Assembly (NCBI GenBank): GCA_951804985.1
Contig: OX638130.1
Span: forward strand, 36,563,394 to 36,627,393
Source: Dryomyza anilis
Taxonomy: Eukaryota > Arthropoda > Insecta > Diptera > Dryomyzidae
Length of the DNA stretch: 64,000 nt
Reading direction: 5' to 3'
Shown here: one piece after another, positions 44,413 through 55,470 of the stretch
How positions within the stretch are numbered: position 1 is the stretch's first letter
Layout of the letters: each line of letters opens with the position of its first letter
Notes under the pieces: model-generated
What the model was told of the DNA's origin: nothing
Databases searched by the model: none
Seen by the model: only the letters and a program-made list of their open reading frames with translations
Program-made: the position numbers and the translations under genes

Positions 44413-46188
44413 ATGCATGGGGACAGGAATGAGGCTCGAAAATTCTTCGAGAAAATAAGACGCCTAGCCGGAGGTTCAAAATCCGGAGCCTCTTCCTGTA
44501 AAGATGAGAACGGAAATCTAGTGACAGATATCCAGAGCACACTGAAAATATGGAGGGATCACTTCTCTAAACTGCTGACCGGTGATGATGACCTCAATTC
44601 CACCGATAGAGAAGCAAACCCGGCAACCCCAGTACTTGATGACGACGTTGAGATTCCGCCACCCGACCATGACGAGGTCAGAACAGCCATTGCTCGGCTG
44701 AAAAACAACAAAGCCGCAGGTGCTGATGGCCTGCCTGCTGAATTGTTTAAGACCGGAGGCGAAGAGCTAATAGAGAGCATGCACGAGCTCGTAAGCAGAA
44801 TATGGTCGGATGAAAGCATGCCAAGTGACTGGAACCTCAGTGTACTCTGCCCAATCCTTAAGAAAGAGGATCCCACTATATGCGCCAACTACCGTGGGAT
44901 CAGCCTACTCAATATCGCATACAAGGTTCTATCGAGCGTATTATGTGAAAGACTGAAGCCCATCGTCAACAGACTGATTGGACCTTATCAGTGCGGTTTC
45001 AGACCTGGAAAGTCCACCATAGACCAGATTTTCACATTGCGCCTAATCCAGGAAAAGACCCTAGAAAAACAGATCGACACCTACCACCTATTAGTCGACT
45101 ATAAAGCCGCCTTCGACACTCCGATAAGGGAACGATTATACGCCGCAATGTCTGAGTTCGGTATACCTGCGAAACTTATAAGGCTTTGCAGCATGACCCT
45201 GAGCAACACACGTTGCTCAGTGAGAATAGGAAAAGACCTCTCCGAGCCATTTCATACCGAACGAGGTTTCAAACAGGGTGACTCCCTATCGTGCGACTTT
45301 TTTAACTTATTGATGGAGAAAATAGTTCGAGCTGCCGAACTCCGTCAAAGCGGCACTATCCTCAACAAAAGTGTCATGCTGCTCGCATATGCCGACGATA
45401 TTGATATCATTGGCAGGAGCACACGAGCAGTCAGCGCAGCATTCTCCAGATTGGAGAAAGAGTCGCGTCGAATGGGTCTAGCGGTGAACGAGGACAAGAC
45501 GAAGTTTATTGTGTCAACAAGCAAAAAAGAGTCCGTGCGTCTTGGACAAAAAGCTGATTTTGACACCCACAAGTTCGACATTGTGAAGGACTTCGTCTAT
45601 CTGGGATCCAGCGTAAACAGCAACAACGACGTCAGCCTGGAGATCAAACGGAGAATAACTCTTGCCAACAGGTGCTACTTTGGGCTCAGTAGGCAATTGA
45701 GAAGCAGAGCCCTCTCTCGCCGGACAAAAATAACGCTCTACAAGTCACTCATCATGCCCGTCCTACTTTATGGTGCAGAAACATGGACGCTGGCCACCAC
45801 CGATGAGAGAGTACTGGGAGCGTTCGAGAGAAAGATTCTCCGTAAAATCTTTGGCCCTATCTGCTTTGCTAACGAGTATCGAATCAGGATGAACTACGAG
45901 CTGTATGAGTTATTCGACGACATTGACATAGTCAAGCGCATCAAGATCCAGCGGCTACGCTGGCTAGGTCATGTCGAACGAATGGATGAAAACACTCCAG
46001 CCAAGAAGGTGCTTGAATCGAAACTCGAAGGTGGACAGCGTAGAAGAGGGCGTCCAAATCTGCGTTGGAAAGACCAAGTTGAGGACAACCTGGCAACGCT
46101 TGGTATTTCTAACTGGCGTCAGCGCGCGCAAAGCAGATCCGACTGGCGCGGCTTCATCTCAGCGGCCAAAACCGATCCACGGTTGTAA
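44413..46188 (+). CDS. RTE LINE ORF2, reverse transcriptase part
   Basis: A 591-residue frame, open upstream to about 44210 through the NQWYDQECRAAT linker. Motifs: ANYRGISLLNIAYKV, QCGFRPGKSTIDQIF, LLVDYKAAFDT (catalytic D), GFKQGDSLSCDFFNLL, LLAYADDIDIIGRS (catalytic DD) near residue 325, and RLRWLGHVERMDENTPAKKV. It ends AAKTDPRL. It differs from the minus-strand copy at scattered residues. It is the most complete RT in the window, although its endonuclease is shifted out of frame. Confidence 0.9.
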   Translation: MHGDRNEARKFFEKIRRLAGGSKSGASSCKDENGNLVTDIQSTLKIWRDHFSKLLTGDDDLNSTDREANPATPVLDDDVEIPPPDHDEVRTAIARLKNNKAAGADGLPAELFKTGGEELIESMHELVSRIWSDESMPSDWNLSVLCPILKKEDPTICANYRGISLLNIAYKVLSSVLCERLKPIVNRLIGPYQCGFRPGKSTIDQIFTLRLIQEKTLEKQIDTYHLLVDYKAAFDTPIRERLYAAMSEFGIPAKLIRLCSMTLSNTRCSVRIGKDLSEPFHTERGFKQGDSLSCDFFNLLMEKIVRAAELRQSGTILNKSVMLLAYADDIDIIGRSTRAVSAAFSRLEKESRRMGLAVNEDKTKFIVSTSKKESVRLGQKADFDTHKFDIVKDFVYLGSSVNSNNDVSLEIKRRITLANRCYFGLSRQLRSRALSRRTKITLYKSLIMPVLLYGAETWTLATTDERVLGAFERKILRKIFGPICFANEYRIRMNYELYELFDDIDIVKRIKIQRLRWLGHVERMDENTPAKKVLESKLEGGQRRRGRPNLRWKDQVEDNLATLGISNWRQRAQSRSDWRGFISAAKTDPRL

Positions 46189-46205
46189 GGGCCATTTAAG
46201 TAAGT

Positions 46206-46659
46206 AAGTCTTTTCGTCGGAAAACATTATTATCATATATTTGAGCATGATGTCAATATATATTTGACCAAAAAAGTTTACCTAAGCACGTATACATTAA
46301 AATTGATCTTTAAATGTACATTTTATATGAGGTATTTGAACATAAGTGGTCGGATCATAGGTCACAATGGACCTATTCGCACATACAGCGTAGGTATATT
46401 AGTCATCTAAGTTATAAGTTTCATTTATCTAGCTCTTCAATTTTAATAGTAGTAGGGATTTCAACAGACAGACGGACAGACGGACAGACGGACAGACGGA
46501 CAGACAGACAGACAGACAGACGGTAAATCGCTAAATCGACTCAGGAGGTCATGCTGATCAAGAATATATATACTTTTCCATACCGGAGATGCTTCCTTCT
46601 GGGTGTTACAAACGGCGTACCAAACTGAATATACCCTTTCACTCTTAGTGTAGGGTATA
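46206..46659 (-). mobile_element. DINE segment right of the long RTE
   Basis: Resumes AAGTCTTTTCGTCGG and ends TTAGTGTAGGGTATA. The microsatellite is at about 46466-46522. Confidence 0.85.
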
Positions 46660-46935
46660 ACCAGTTGGGAAGGTTAGATTCCATACGAAATTTTAAAGTA
46701 GGTGTAATTATGATAGTTAGGATTATCAAAATTATAGTCGGTCTAAGCCGACTATAAATACCCTACTCATATGTGTGGTTACCATTCAAAGTGATATATA
46801 GTTCACCAGGGTATACGAATCCTGAAAATAACTACAAACATTCAATCGCTGAAGAATTTCCATTCATTTGACACCCATATTTTCAAATGGGTAGGTGTAC
46901 CGAATTTCGATTTTTTTTTTGTGAACCACAAGTCT
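46660..46935 (-). mobile_element. DINE segment left of short RTE 2
   Basis: Head-to-tail after the preceding DINE. It ends CACAAGTCT at the insertion point. Confidence 0.85.
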
Positions 46936-47833
46936 ATGGGGGCGATTATCACAAGGCAACGTGTCTGAGTGCTTCAACATGGCGAAGCCAGCGCAATCCT
47001 TGTCGGTGTCGTCTCAAGTCAACTCACTGGTCACCAGAATTGAGCGCCTGGAAACGGCGCTCTACACCACCCGGTGTAGAAGTCGGCTAAAGTGAGTGGC
47101 GAGCATCTCCCTCAGATTGAGGGTTCGTGCGTTGGGTTTGGGTCCCACCACGGAAAAAACCTATGCGCCCAATGAAAACAAAAAAGAAGCCTCGGATAAC
47201 GACCGATTACAACGATGACGACCCACGCAAACGTTTTAAGGACCATGATTTACGGATATGCACCTGGAATGTCCGGACCCTTTATAGGGAAGGTGCCTCT
47301 TTAGCTCAGTAGGCAATTGAGAAGCAGAGCCCTCTCTCGCCGGACAAAAATAACGCTCTACAAGTCACTCATCATGCCCGTCCTACTTTATGGTGCAGAA
47401 ACATGGACGCTGGCCACCACCGATGAGAGAGTACTGGGAGCGTTCGAGAGAAAGATTCTCCGTAAAATCTTTGGCCCTATCTGCTTTGCTAACGAGTATC
47501 GAATCAGGATGAACCACGAGCTGTATGAGTTATTCGACGACATTGACATAGTCAAGCGCATCAAGATCCAGCGGCTTCGCTGGCTAGGTCATGTCGAACG
47601 AATGGATGAAAACACTCCAGCCAAGAAGGTGCTTGAATCGAAACTCGAAGGTGGACAGCGTAGAAGAGGGCGTCCAAATCTGCGTTGGAAAGACCAAGTT
47701 GAGGACAACCTGGCAACGCTTGGTATTTCTAACTGGCGTCAGCGCGCGCAAAGCAGATCCGACTGGCGCGGCTTCATCTCAGCGGCCAAAACCGATCCAC
47801 GGTTGTAAGGGCCATTTAAGTAAGTAAGTAAGT
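46936..47833 (+). mobile_element. Short-form RTE element 2 (internal deletion)
   Basis: 898 bp. From ATGGCGAAG on it reads like short RTE 1, including the GCCTCTTTAGCTCAG deletion join, but the 5' leader (ATGGGGGCGATTATCACAAG) is present. Frames: 38 residues at 46979-47095, a truncated endonuclease start at 47127-47312, and the ORF2 C-terminus at 47317-47808. It has AAGTCT on both sides. Confidence 0.85.
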
Positions 47834-48274
47834 AAGTCTTTTCGTCGGAAAACATTATTATCATATATTTGAGCATGATGTCAATATATATTTGACCAAA
47901 AAAGTTTACCTAAGCACGTATGCATTAAAATTGATCTTTATATGTACATTTTATATGAGGTATTTGAACATAAGTGGTCGGATCATAGGTCACAATGGAC
48001 TTATTCGCACATACAGCGTAGGTATATTAGTCATTTAAGTTATTAGTTTCATTTATCTAGCTCTTCAATTTTAATAGTAGTAGGGATTTCAACAGACAGA
48101 CGGACAGACAGACAGACGGACAGACAGACGGACAGACGGACATCGCTAAATCGACTCAGGAGGTCATGCTGATCAAGAATATATATACTTTTCCATACCG
48201 GAGATGCTTGCTTCTGGGTGTTACAAACGGCGTACCAAACTGAATATACCCTTTCACTCTTAGTGTAGGGTATA
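47834..48274 (-). mobile_element. DINE segment right of short RTE 2
   Basis: Equivalent to 42254-42734, with a microsatellite about 40 bp shorter (48094-48140). Shared variants include GCTTGCTTCTGGG and CACAATGGACTTATTCGC. Confidence 0.85.
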
Positions 48275-48548
48275 ACCAGTTGGGAAGGTTAGATCCCATA
48301 CGAAATTTTAAAGTAGGTGTAATTATGATAGTTAGGATTATCAAAATTATAGTCGGTCTAAGCCGACTATAAATACCCTACTCATATGTGTGGTTACCAT
48401 TCTAAGTGATATATAGTTCACCAGGGTATACGAATCCTGAAAATAACTACAAACATTCAATCGCTGAAGAATTTCCATTCATTTGACACCCATATTTTCA
48501 AATGGGTAGGTGTACCGAATTTCGATTTTTTTTGTGAACCACAAGTCT
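48275..48548 (-). mobile_element. DINE segment left of the third RTE unit
   Basis: Equivalent to 42735-43008, including the shared variants ACCATTCTAAGTGATATATA and TTTGACACCCATATTTTC. Confidence 0.85.
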
Positions 48549-48591
48549 ATGGGGGCGATTATCACAAGGCAACGTGTCTGAGTGCTTCAAC

Positions 48592-48744
48592 ATGGCGAAG
48601 CCAGCGCAATCCTTGTCGGTGTCGTCTCAAGTCAACTCACTGGTCACCAGAATCGACAAATTGTCAAATGGTGACACCTCCACTTCGGTGGAAGTCCTCC
48701 TCGTGGAAGTCCCTGGAAACGGCGCTCTACACCACCCGGTGTAG
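48592..48744 (+). CDS. Short 5' frame of the RTE element (50 aa), second copy
   Basis: Same as 43052-43204, with the same start and end. Confidence 0.4.
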   Translation: MAKPAQSLSVSSQVNSLVTRIDKLSNGDTSTSVEVLLVEVPGNGALHHPV

Positions 48745-48760
48745 AAGTCGGCTAAAGTGA

Positions 48761-49522
48761 GTGGCGAGCATCTCCCTCAGAGTGAGGGTTCGTGCGTTGG
48801 GTTTGGGTCCCACCACGGAAAAAACCTATGCGCCTCGGATAACGACCGATTACAACGATGACGACCCACGCAAACATTTTAAGGACCATGATTTACGGAT
48901 ATGCACCTGGAATGTCCGGACCCTTTATAGGGAAGGTGCCTCTATCCAGCTGGCAGATGTCCTCGAAAAATATAATGCTGACATCACCGCTATCCAGGAG
49001 ATGCGATGGACGGGACAGGGCTGTTCGAAACAAGCGTCCTGTGATATCTACTACAGCTGCCATGCGGAGAGACACGAATTTGGATGTGGATTTGTGGTCG
49101 GCAAGAGACTCCTCCATCTTGTCTCTAGGTTCACGCCCGTGGACGAAAGGCTGGCAAAAATCCGCATCAAGGCTAAATATTTCCATATCAGCCTAATTTG
49201 TGCACACGCTCCGACGAACGAGAAAGATGACGAGACAAAAGAGCGCTTCTACGAGCGCCTAGACAACGCATACGAGCGCTGCCCCCGCCACGATATCAAA
49301 ATCGTGCTAGGCGATTTTAACGCCAAGGTGGGCAGAGAAGCCATCTATTGTCCCACAATCGGAAAATTTAGCCTCCATGCCAACACTTCCGATAAGGGAA
49401 CGAGGCTAATCGACTTCGCCGCAGCACGAAACATGGTAGTTAGTAGCACTAGATTCGAACATTTCGATATCCACAAGGCCACATGGTTGTCGCCCGATCA
49501 AAAAAACTCGAAATCAAATTGA
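48761..49522 (+). pseudogene. RTE ORF2 endonuclease, second copy
   Basis: 253 residues, identical to 43221-43982 except one T-to-K change (ERLAKIRIK). It ends at the same extra A. The S-D-H region (MDSDHYLVAA) lies just downstream in another frame. Confidence 0.85.
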
Positions 49523-49903
49523 TCACGTTGTGATTGACGGAAGGCACGCTTCAAGCGTGATGGACGTACGCACTATCCGAGGTGCCAATATGGACTCGGA
49601 TCATTACCTTGTAGCAGCCAAGGTCCGCACACGCTTAAGCGCTGCGAAGAACGTACAGAACCAAACGCAGAGAAAGCTAGACGTCGGAAAGCTGCAATAA
49701 CCACAGACAACGCAAGCCTTTTCCACTCGACTCTCACACCTGCTTAGACAAAGCACTCCTCCTCTCGATGATATCAACGCCCCCTGAGGAATCAGTGGTA
49801 TGACCAAGAGTGTCGCGCGGCCACTGCAGAGAAAGACGCTGCGTACAAATCCACCCTGCAGTCAGTAGCTACGCGAGCTGCGAAGGAGCGATACAAAGAG
49901 AAG

Positions 49904-51350
49904 ATGAGGGAAGAGAGACGTCTTTTCAGGCGTAAAAAAAGCGAGGCAGAAAGACGTGAGTGTGAGGAGATTGAGATGCATGGGGACTGGAATGAGGCTC
50001 GAAAATTCTTCGAGAAAATAAGACGCCTAGCCGGAGGTTCAAAATCCGGAGCCTCTTCCTGTAAAGATGAGAACGGAAATCTAGTGACAGATATCCAGAG
50101 CACACTGAAAATATGGAGGGATCACTTCTCTAAACTGCTGACCGGTGATGATGACCTCAATTCCACCGATAGAGAAGCAAACCCGGCAACCCCAGTACTT
50201 GATGACGACGTTGAGATTCCGCCACCCGACCATGACGAGGTCAGAACAGCCATTGCTCGGCTGAAAAACAACAAAGACGCAGGTGCTGAGGGAACGATTA
50301 TACGCCGCAATGTCTGAGTTCGGATTACCTGCGAAACTTATAAGGCTTTGCAGGATGACCCTGAGCAACACACGTTGCTCAGTGAGAATAGGAAAAGACC
50401 TCTCCGAGCCATTTCATACCGAACGAGGTTTCAGACAGGGTGACTCCCTATCGTGCGACTTTTTTAACTTATTGATGGAGAAAATAGTTCGAGCTGCCGA
50501 ACTCCGTCAAAGCGGCACTATCCTCAACAAAAGTGTCATGCTGCTCGCATATGCCGACGATATTGATATCATTGGCAGGAGCACACGAGCAGTCAGCGCA
50601 GCATTCTCCAGATTGGAGAAAGAGTCGCGTCGAATGGGTCTAGCGGTGAACGAGGACAAGACGAAGTTTATTGTGTCAACAAGCAAAAAAGAGTCCGTGC
50701 GTCTTGGACAAAAAGCTGATTTTGACACCCACAAGTTCGACATTGTGAAGGACTTCGTCTATCTGGGATCCAGCGTAAACAGCAACAACGACGTCAGCCT
50801 GGAGATCAAACGGAGAATAAGTCTTGCCAACAGGTGCGACTTTGGGCTCAGTAGGCAATTGAGAAGCAGAGCCCTCTCTCGCCGGACAAAAATAACGCTC
50901 TACAAATCACTCATCATGCCCGTCCTACTTTATGGTGCAGAAACATGGACGCTGGCCACCACCGATGAGAGAGTACTGGGAGCGTTCGAGAGAAAGATTC
51001 TCCGTAAAATCTTTGGCCCTATCTGCTTTGCTAACGAGTATCGAATCAGGATGAACCACGAGCTGTATGAGTTATTCGACGACATTGACATAGTCAAGCG
51101 CATCAAGATCCAGCGGCTTCGCTGGCTAGGTCATGTCGAACGAATGGATGAAAACACTCCAGCTAAGAAGGTGCTTGAATCGAAACTCGAAGGTGGACAG
51201 CGTAGAAGAGGGCGTCCAAATCTGCGTTGGAAAGACCAAGTTGAGGACAACCTGGCAACGCTTGGTATTTCTAACTGGCGTCAGCGCGCGCAAAGCAGAT
51301 CCGACTGGCGCGGCTTCATCTCAGCGGCCAAAACCGATCCACGGTTGTAA
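49904..51350 (+). pseudogene. RTE RT with the core deleted
   Basis: The N-terminal part (49904-50317) runs to LKNNKDAGAE, then shifts. The remainder (50283-51350, 355 residues) starts at RERLYAAMSEFGLP and keeps RQGDSLSCDFFNLLMEK, YADDIDIIG and the C-terminus. The deletion joins GGTGCTGA to GGGAACGATT and removes the NYRGIS, FRPGKST and first-aspartate motifs, so no active RT can result. Confidence 0.85.
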
Positions 51351-51371
51351 GGGCCATTTAAGTAAGTAAGT

Positions 51372-51656
51372 AAGTCTTTTCGTCGGAAAACATTATTATC
51401 ATATATTTGAGCATGATGTCAATATATATTTGACCAAAAAAGTTTACATAAGCACGTATACATAAAAATTGATCTTTATATGTACATTTTATATGAGGTA
51501 TTTGAACATAAGTGGTCGGATCATAGGTCACAATGGACCTATTCGCACATACAGCGTAGGTATATTAGTCATCTAAGTTATAAGTTTCATTTATCTAGCT
51601 CTTCAATTTTAATAGTAGTAGGGATTTCAACAGACAGACGGACAGACGGACATCGC
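51372..51656 (-). mobile_element. Last, truncated DINE segment of the array
   Basis: Resumes AAGTCTTTTCGTCGG but stops after a very short microsatellite (GACAGACGGACATCGC), giving way to unrelated sequence. Confidence 0.8.
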
Positions 51657-52500
51657 ATTTCATGCGGTTTATTTCAGAATATTAGCTAAAGTATTCTCAA
51701 TGAAATACAAGAGAAATATGATCGTTATCTCAAATCTGTAAAAATTTATAGACCAATATATGTAGAAAAACACGTGAATTGCCATATATTTGTTTTACGT
51801 AATAACTCAAAAACTTGGAGCAATCTGAAAAAACTGAATATGAAGTATTGATTAGAATCTTGACGTCCATCGGAAAGTCATTCTTAGATTTTGTTGTACT
51901 TTGTATTATAATCAGTGTTGCCTGAACTCATTTGAAGAAAAAGCTAAACAAGCAAAAAAAAAAGCTAGCAATGGCTAAAATCAAGTTTAAAAAAACATAA
52001 AATATTTTTTATTTTTTTTTTCTATGTATTTTATTAAGGGCCGTTTTCTCAATGTTGGGTTACGTTAAAATTTATCTTTACGTTCGTTAAGTGGCAGATA
52101 GCCTAACTTTCAGAATCAAGTTTCCGTTAATTATTTTCCTTTTCACCAATACAAATTATTTAACTTCCGGTTAGAACGATATTGTAATAGATTTTCTGTC
52201 ATATCTGACAACTAATTGACATACATAAATTATTTCAAATTTAATTTTTCAAATTTAAAATTTCATAAATTTGTAAATTTGTTTATCGTCATATTTGGAT
52301 ATTGCGACGACAGATTTGCAATGGCAATAGACCGTTTTGCTAATATTTGTATTGCCATTTATCATATGATATGTTGCGATATTGCATTTCGTAATTTCGG
52401 GAACAATTTTATGAACAAATTGCTGCATAATTTTTTTCAATGGATTGTCAAAATCTGTCGGTTATAAATATAACGAAAACATGTTCTATCGATTAAAAAA
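51657..52500. other. Unidentified AT-rich sequence with a hAT-like end
   Basis: At 51913 CAGTGTTGCCTGAACTCA followed by AAGCTAAACAAGC resembles the hAT-like end at 3536. The 83-residue frame at 52216-52467 matches no family I recognise. Confidence 0.35.
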
Positions 52501-52501
52501 T

Positions 52502-53245
52502 GTTGTCCAAGGTCATCATGGATATGTCCAGGAGCACCTCATCCTCCAGTGTACATGTCAAAATCATTTTTATGGCAGATGCCGGTTAAAGAAATTTTAA
52601 ACAGAGTTCGTAAAATATCCCTCAAAGATATTTATCAATATATCGTTCAATTATCGAAATTAATTGTTATATCAAAAATATTCATCATTGATAATGAAAA
52701 TAATTTGTATCTTCAATTTTTCTCATCATTGAATGATAACGTCGCGAATTCTCATGATTATAAAATTAAAATAAATGATGAGAAAAATAGTAAAAATGAT
52801 GAGAAAAAAGATGTGAAAAAAAGATCAGAAAAGATGAACAAAATGATGAGACAAATGATGATAAAAATAATTAGAAAAATATGAGGACAAATGAGAGATT
52901 GATACTGGATGATATGTAAGCAAAGGTTTCGACATGTCCATTGAAAAATAAGGTGCTCCTGGACACGTCCATAATGACCTTGGGCAAAATATTTTTTATC
53001 ATTATGTTTTGAAATGCCATAAAAATATTTTGGACATGTACACTGGAGGATTAGGTACTCCTGTACATGTCCAGGATGACTTTGGACAAAAAAAAATTAA
53101 TTATGTTTTGAAATGTCATAAAAATGATTTTGGAAAAAAAATTATTGTCCAAGGTCATGCTGGACATGTCCAGAGCACCTCATACTCTGTGTACATGTCC
53201 AAAATCATTTTTATGGCATTTCAACAATCTTTATAAATGTAAGAA
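52502..53245. repeat. GGACATGTCC repeat cluster
   Basis: Units of about 100 bp with GGACATGTCCAGRAGCACCT, a CCAAGGTCATSMTGG block and CAAAATCATTTTTATGGCAT. Two lie in one direction (52951, 53052) and two inverted (52502-52575, 53145-53230), so the segment can fold back. The GATGAG-rich repeat lies between them. Confidence 0.7.
52600..52915 (+). repeat. GATGAG-rich dispersed repeat, copy 1
   Basis: Contains ATCATTGATAATGAAAATAA, TTGTATCTTCAATTTTTCTC and a run of GATGAGAAAAA motifs. Inverted relatives are at 54448-54575 and 63000-63200. The 111-residue lysine-rich frame here is a by-product of the repeat. Confidence 0.6.
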
Positions 53246-54447
53246 ATGAAAAATGTTAATTCCCCGTCAAAGCTGGCCCATTTCCCGATTACCCACTCAG
53301 GTTAAAATTCGCCGTCAATTGGGGAATCCCCGTCAATTGGGAAATTTCTCGCCAATTGGATAAGGTTTTTATTCATTACATTGTGTGATTAATATAAACT
53401 GTATAAGTTAAGACTTCTGTCTAGCTAAATAGTGAAAATCTCACACTGTGCCCCGTCGTCTTGAGTCTACGTTTCCTTTCTTCGGATCATTTTTACAACT
53501 AAATGACAATCAATTAACTACAATAGAAGACATAATTTAGTTTATAATTTTTATACAAAGTAATCTCAAGGGAAAAAATTAATGCAAAACCTCCATCTAA
53601 TTTCGAAGTTGTTAATATTTTAAAACGTTTTTATTATGTCTGTCCGCTCGGTACAAATTTTGTAATTGATTTTAAACTACCTTCGCGATGAACTACAGAC
53701 TTGAGCTTTTAGATATTGCCTCCAACTGGATGACAATGCAAAATTATCGTTTTCATGCCATCCGGTTCATCATGGTTCTATCGACATGGTTCCATATTAA
53801 AGAACCATGTCGATGAAACATGAATATTTTTAATTATAATAATATTATGCCTTTCGAATTCTGTCAGACGAAAATATAACTGACACAAAAAAATAGAAAA
53901 ATAAAAAATATGAAATAAAAAATATTTTTTAATATAAAAGGTTTTTAAGGTGAATTTTTAGTATGATTTAATTGATTTATGATTTTTTATTGGATTGACA
54001 AGAAAGAAACAGTAAACATATATTTGTGAAAATAATTAAAACAATTAAAAACAAAATTATATATTTATTTCAAAAACTAAAATCAGAAATGACAAATTTA
54101 TTTTAAGAAAAATTGACTCTTGTAATTAAAAGAATGCACCTGAGATATAGATCTAAAAATCCATACCGGTGTATATCTGATTTTGGATATTGAAATAAAT
54201 ACATAATTTTTGTTTTTATTATTATTATTAATTTTATTTTTTTATTTTTCATTAATTAAATAAATTTCTTAATGTTAATTAAAACAAACGTATAAATATT
54301 CACAACAGTGATATGATACGTAAATAACAGTAACCTTTCAGCTTTGGTAGAGGTCTAAAAGTAGTATTGGATTTAACAACTAATTGTATATTCTGAACCT
54401 ATGCATCCATACACAAATGTTGATACCTATTGTGAGAAGATATTCGA
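53246..54447. other. AT-rich sequence with small repeats
   Basis: 53260-53370 repeats CCGTCAATTGGGRAAT-like units. 53771-53820 is a hairpin with arms CATGGTTCTATCGACATGG / CCATGTCGATGAAACATG. No gene. Confidence 0.45.
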
Positions 54448-54575
54448 AATTTCATCCAGCAGCAAACGGATGTGTCCAATGTCTCATTTGTCCTCATATT
54501 TTTCTAATCATTTTTATCATCATTTTTCTCATAATTTTTTTCATCTTTTCTCATAATTTTTTTCATCTTTTACTA
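54448..54575 (-). repeat. GATGAG-rich repeat, copy 2
   Basis: The reverse complement matches 52775-52915: TCTCATTTGTCCTCATATTT, TTTTTATCATCATTTTTCTC and TTTTTTTCATCTTTT runs. Confidence 0.6.
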
Positions 54576-55283
54576 TGTTTTATGACAAATGTGTGAGGAT
54601 TTTTGTCTGTTTGAAATATATCGAAAATAATTTCCGAACTTCGTTGATCCTTCCATAATACAAGAGAGCATATTCCAAAAACAAGAGCAAATTTGATAAA
54701 ACAGACACCTGACAATCATCCAAAATTATTACAACTTTTACAGTACCTTCCATTCGGATCAATATTGATGTGAGAACGATACGATATGTCAGCAAAATCG
54801 TACGATATCGAATCAGATCTTGTACCAATATTGAACGTCAAATCAAATGCAAAGATAGTTCAAAGCGACATATCGTTGTTTTTTTTTGAAACGATAATAA
54901 AAACGAACTCAAAGGAAACCCTTAGCGAATAAAATGAAAGCATTTGCGAATCAAACGAAACTTTACCATTTTGATTTTTTATATTTATTAGAAAAGTGAG
55001 CGTGGTACCAAAAATAGTTGAAATTGTTAATATTTGTAAAAAGGGTGGCTGAAATGTAAATAACTCAGAAAAGGCAACATTTTATTAGTGCTTTGAAAAG
55101 CTTAATATGTGTACTAACCCAACCAGACAAACGATGTCCAAAATCTAACATTATACTAACTTTTAAAAGTTGACGATGTCCGAATGTTGTCGTAAAAGTG
55201 ATCAAAAAGGTATCTGAAAGGCTTACGAATGTCCGCCGCTTTATTGACTTTTAGCTCTCGAACAGATAACTCAGATAACTCAG
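54576..55283. other. Unidentified sequence
   Basis: ACGATGTCC recurs at 55131 and 55168. Nothing else is recognised. Confidence 0.4.
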
Positions 55284-55462
55284 AGCTATCGATTTCATAC
55301 GAGTAGCCCGGGTATCCGGACGCTCGAAGGCCTGGGTAATTTGTTCGTTCGTTTGTTCGAGCTATTCGAGTAGCTCGTTTGTTCGACTAGCTCGATTGCT
55401 CGTTCATTGTTCGAGTAGCTCGATCGTTGTTCGAGCTACCCAGGTAGCTCGTTCGTTCGTTT
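55284..55462 (+). mobile_element. Partial CCCGGG foldback copy
   Basis: Starts CAGAGCTATCGATTTCATAC and continues with GTTCGTTCGTTTGTTCGAGC and GAGTAGCTCG repeats, matching an arm of the adjoining foldback, then stops at ATAAATAA. Confidence 0.6.
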
Positions 55463-55470
55463 ATAAATAA

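Larger units (their letters stand above)
43009..46205 (+). mobile_element. RTE LINE, near full-length copy
   Basis: 3197 bp, inserted in a DINE with AAGTCT on both sides. It contains a 50-residue 5' frame, an endonuclease frame, a shifted linker and an intact RT frame, then GGGCCATTTAAG and TAAG repeats. Short simple-repeat tails are typical of RTE elements. Defects: an extra A near 43970 and a local rearrangement at about 43990-44030 (ATATGGACGTGATCA...). Confidence 0.9.
48549..51371 (+). mobile_element. RTE LINE with a 401-bp deletion in the RT
   Basis: Matches 43009-46205 closely, including the extra A in the endonuclease. It retains the ordinary sequence after the frameshift (TTGACGGAAGGCACGCTTCA) that is scrambled in the other copy, and lacks the bases equivalent to 44727-45127. 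It has AAGTCT on both sides and is the last RTE in the array. Confidence 0.9.

Noticed and set aside
44229..44540. Minus-strand frames antisense to RTE copies (also 45345, 50507, 13313 on plus)
   Set aside because: They mirror the LINE ORF2 in the opposite strand and recur only because the LINE does.
52549..52884. 111-residue lysine-rich protein
   Set aside because: The frame is produced by GATGAGAAAAA repeats that occur inverted elsewhere without any frame conservation.
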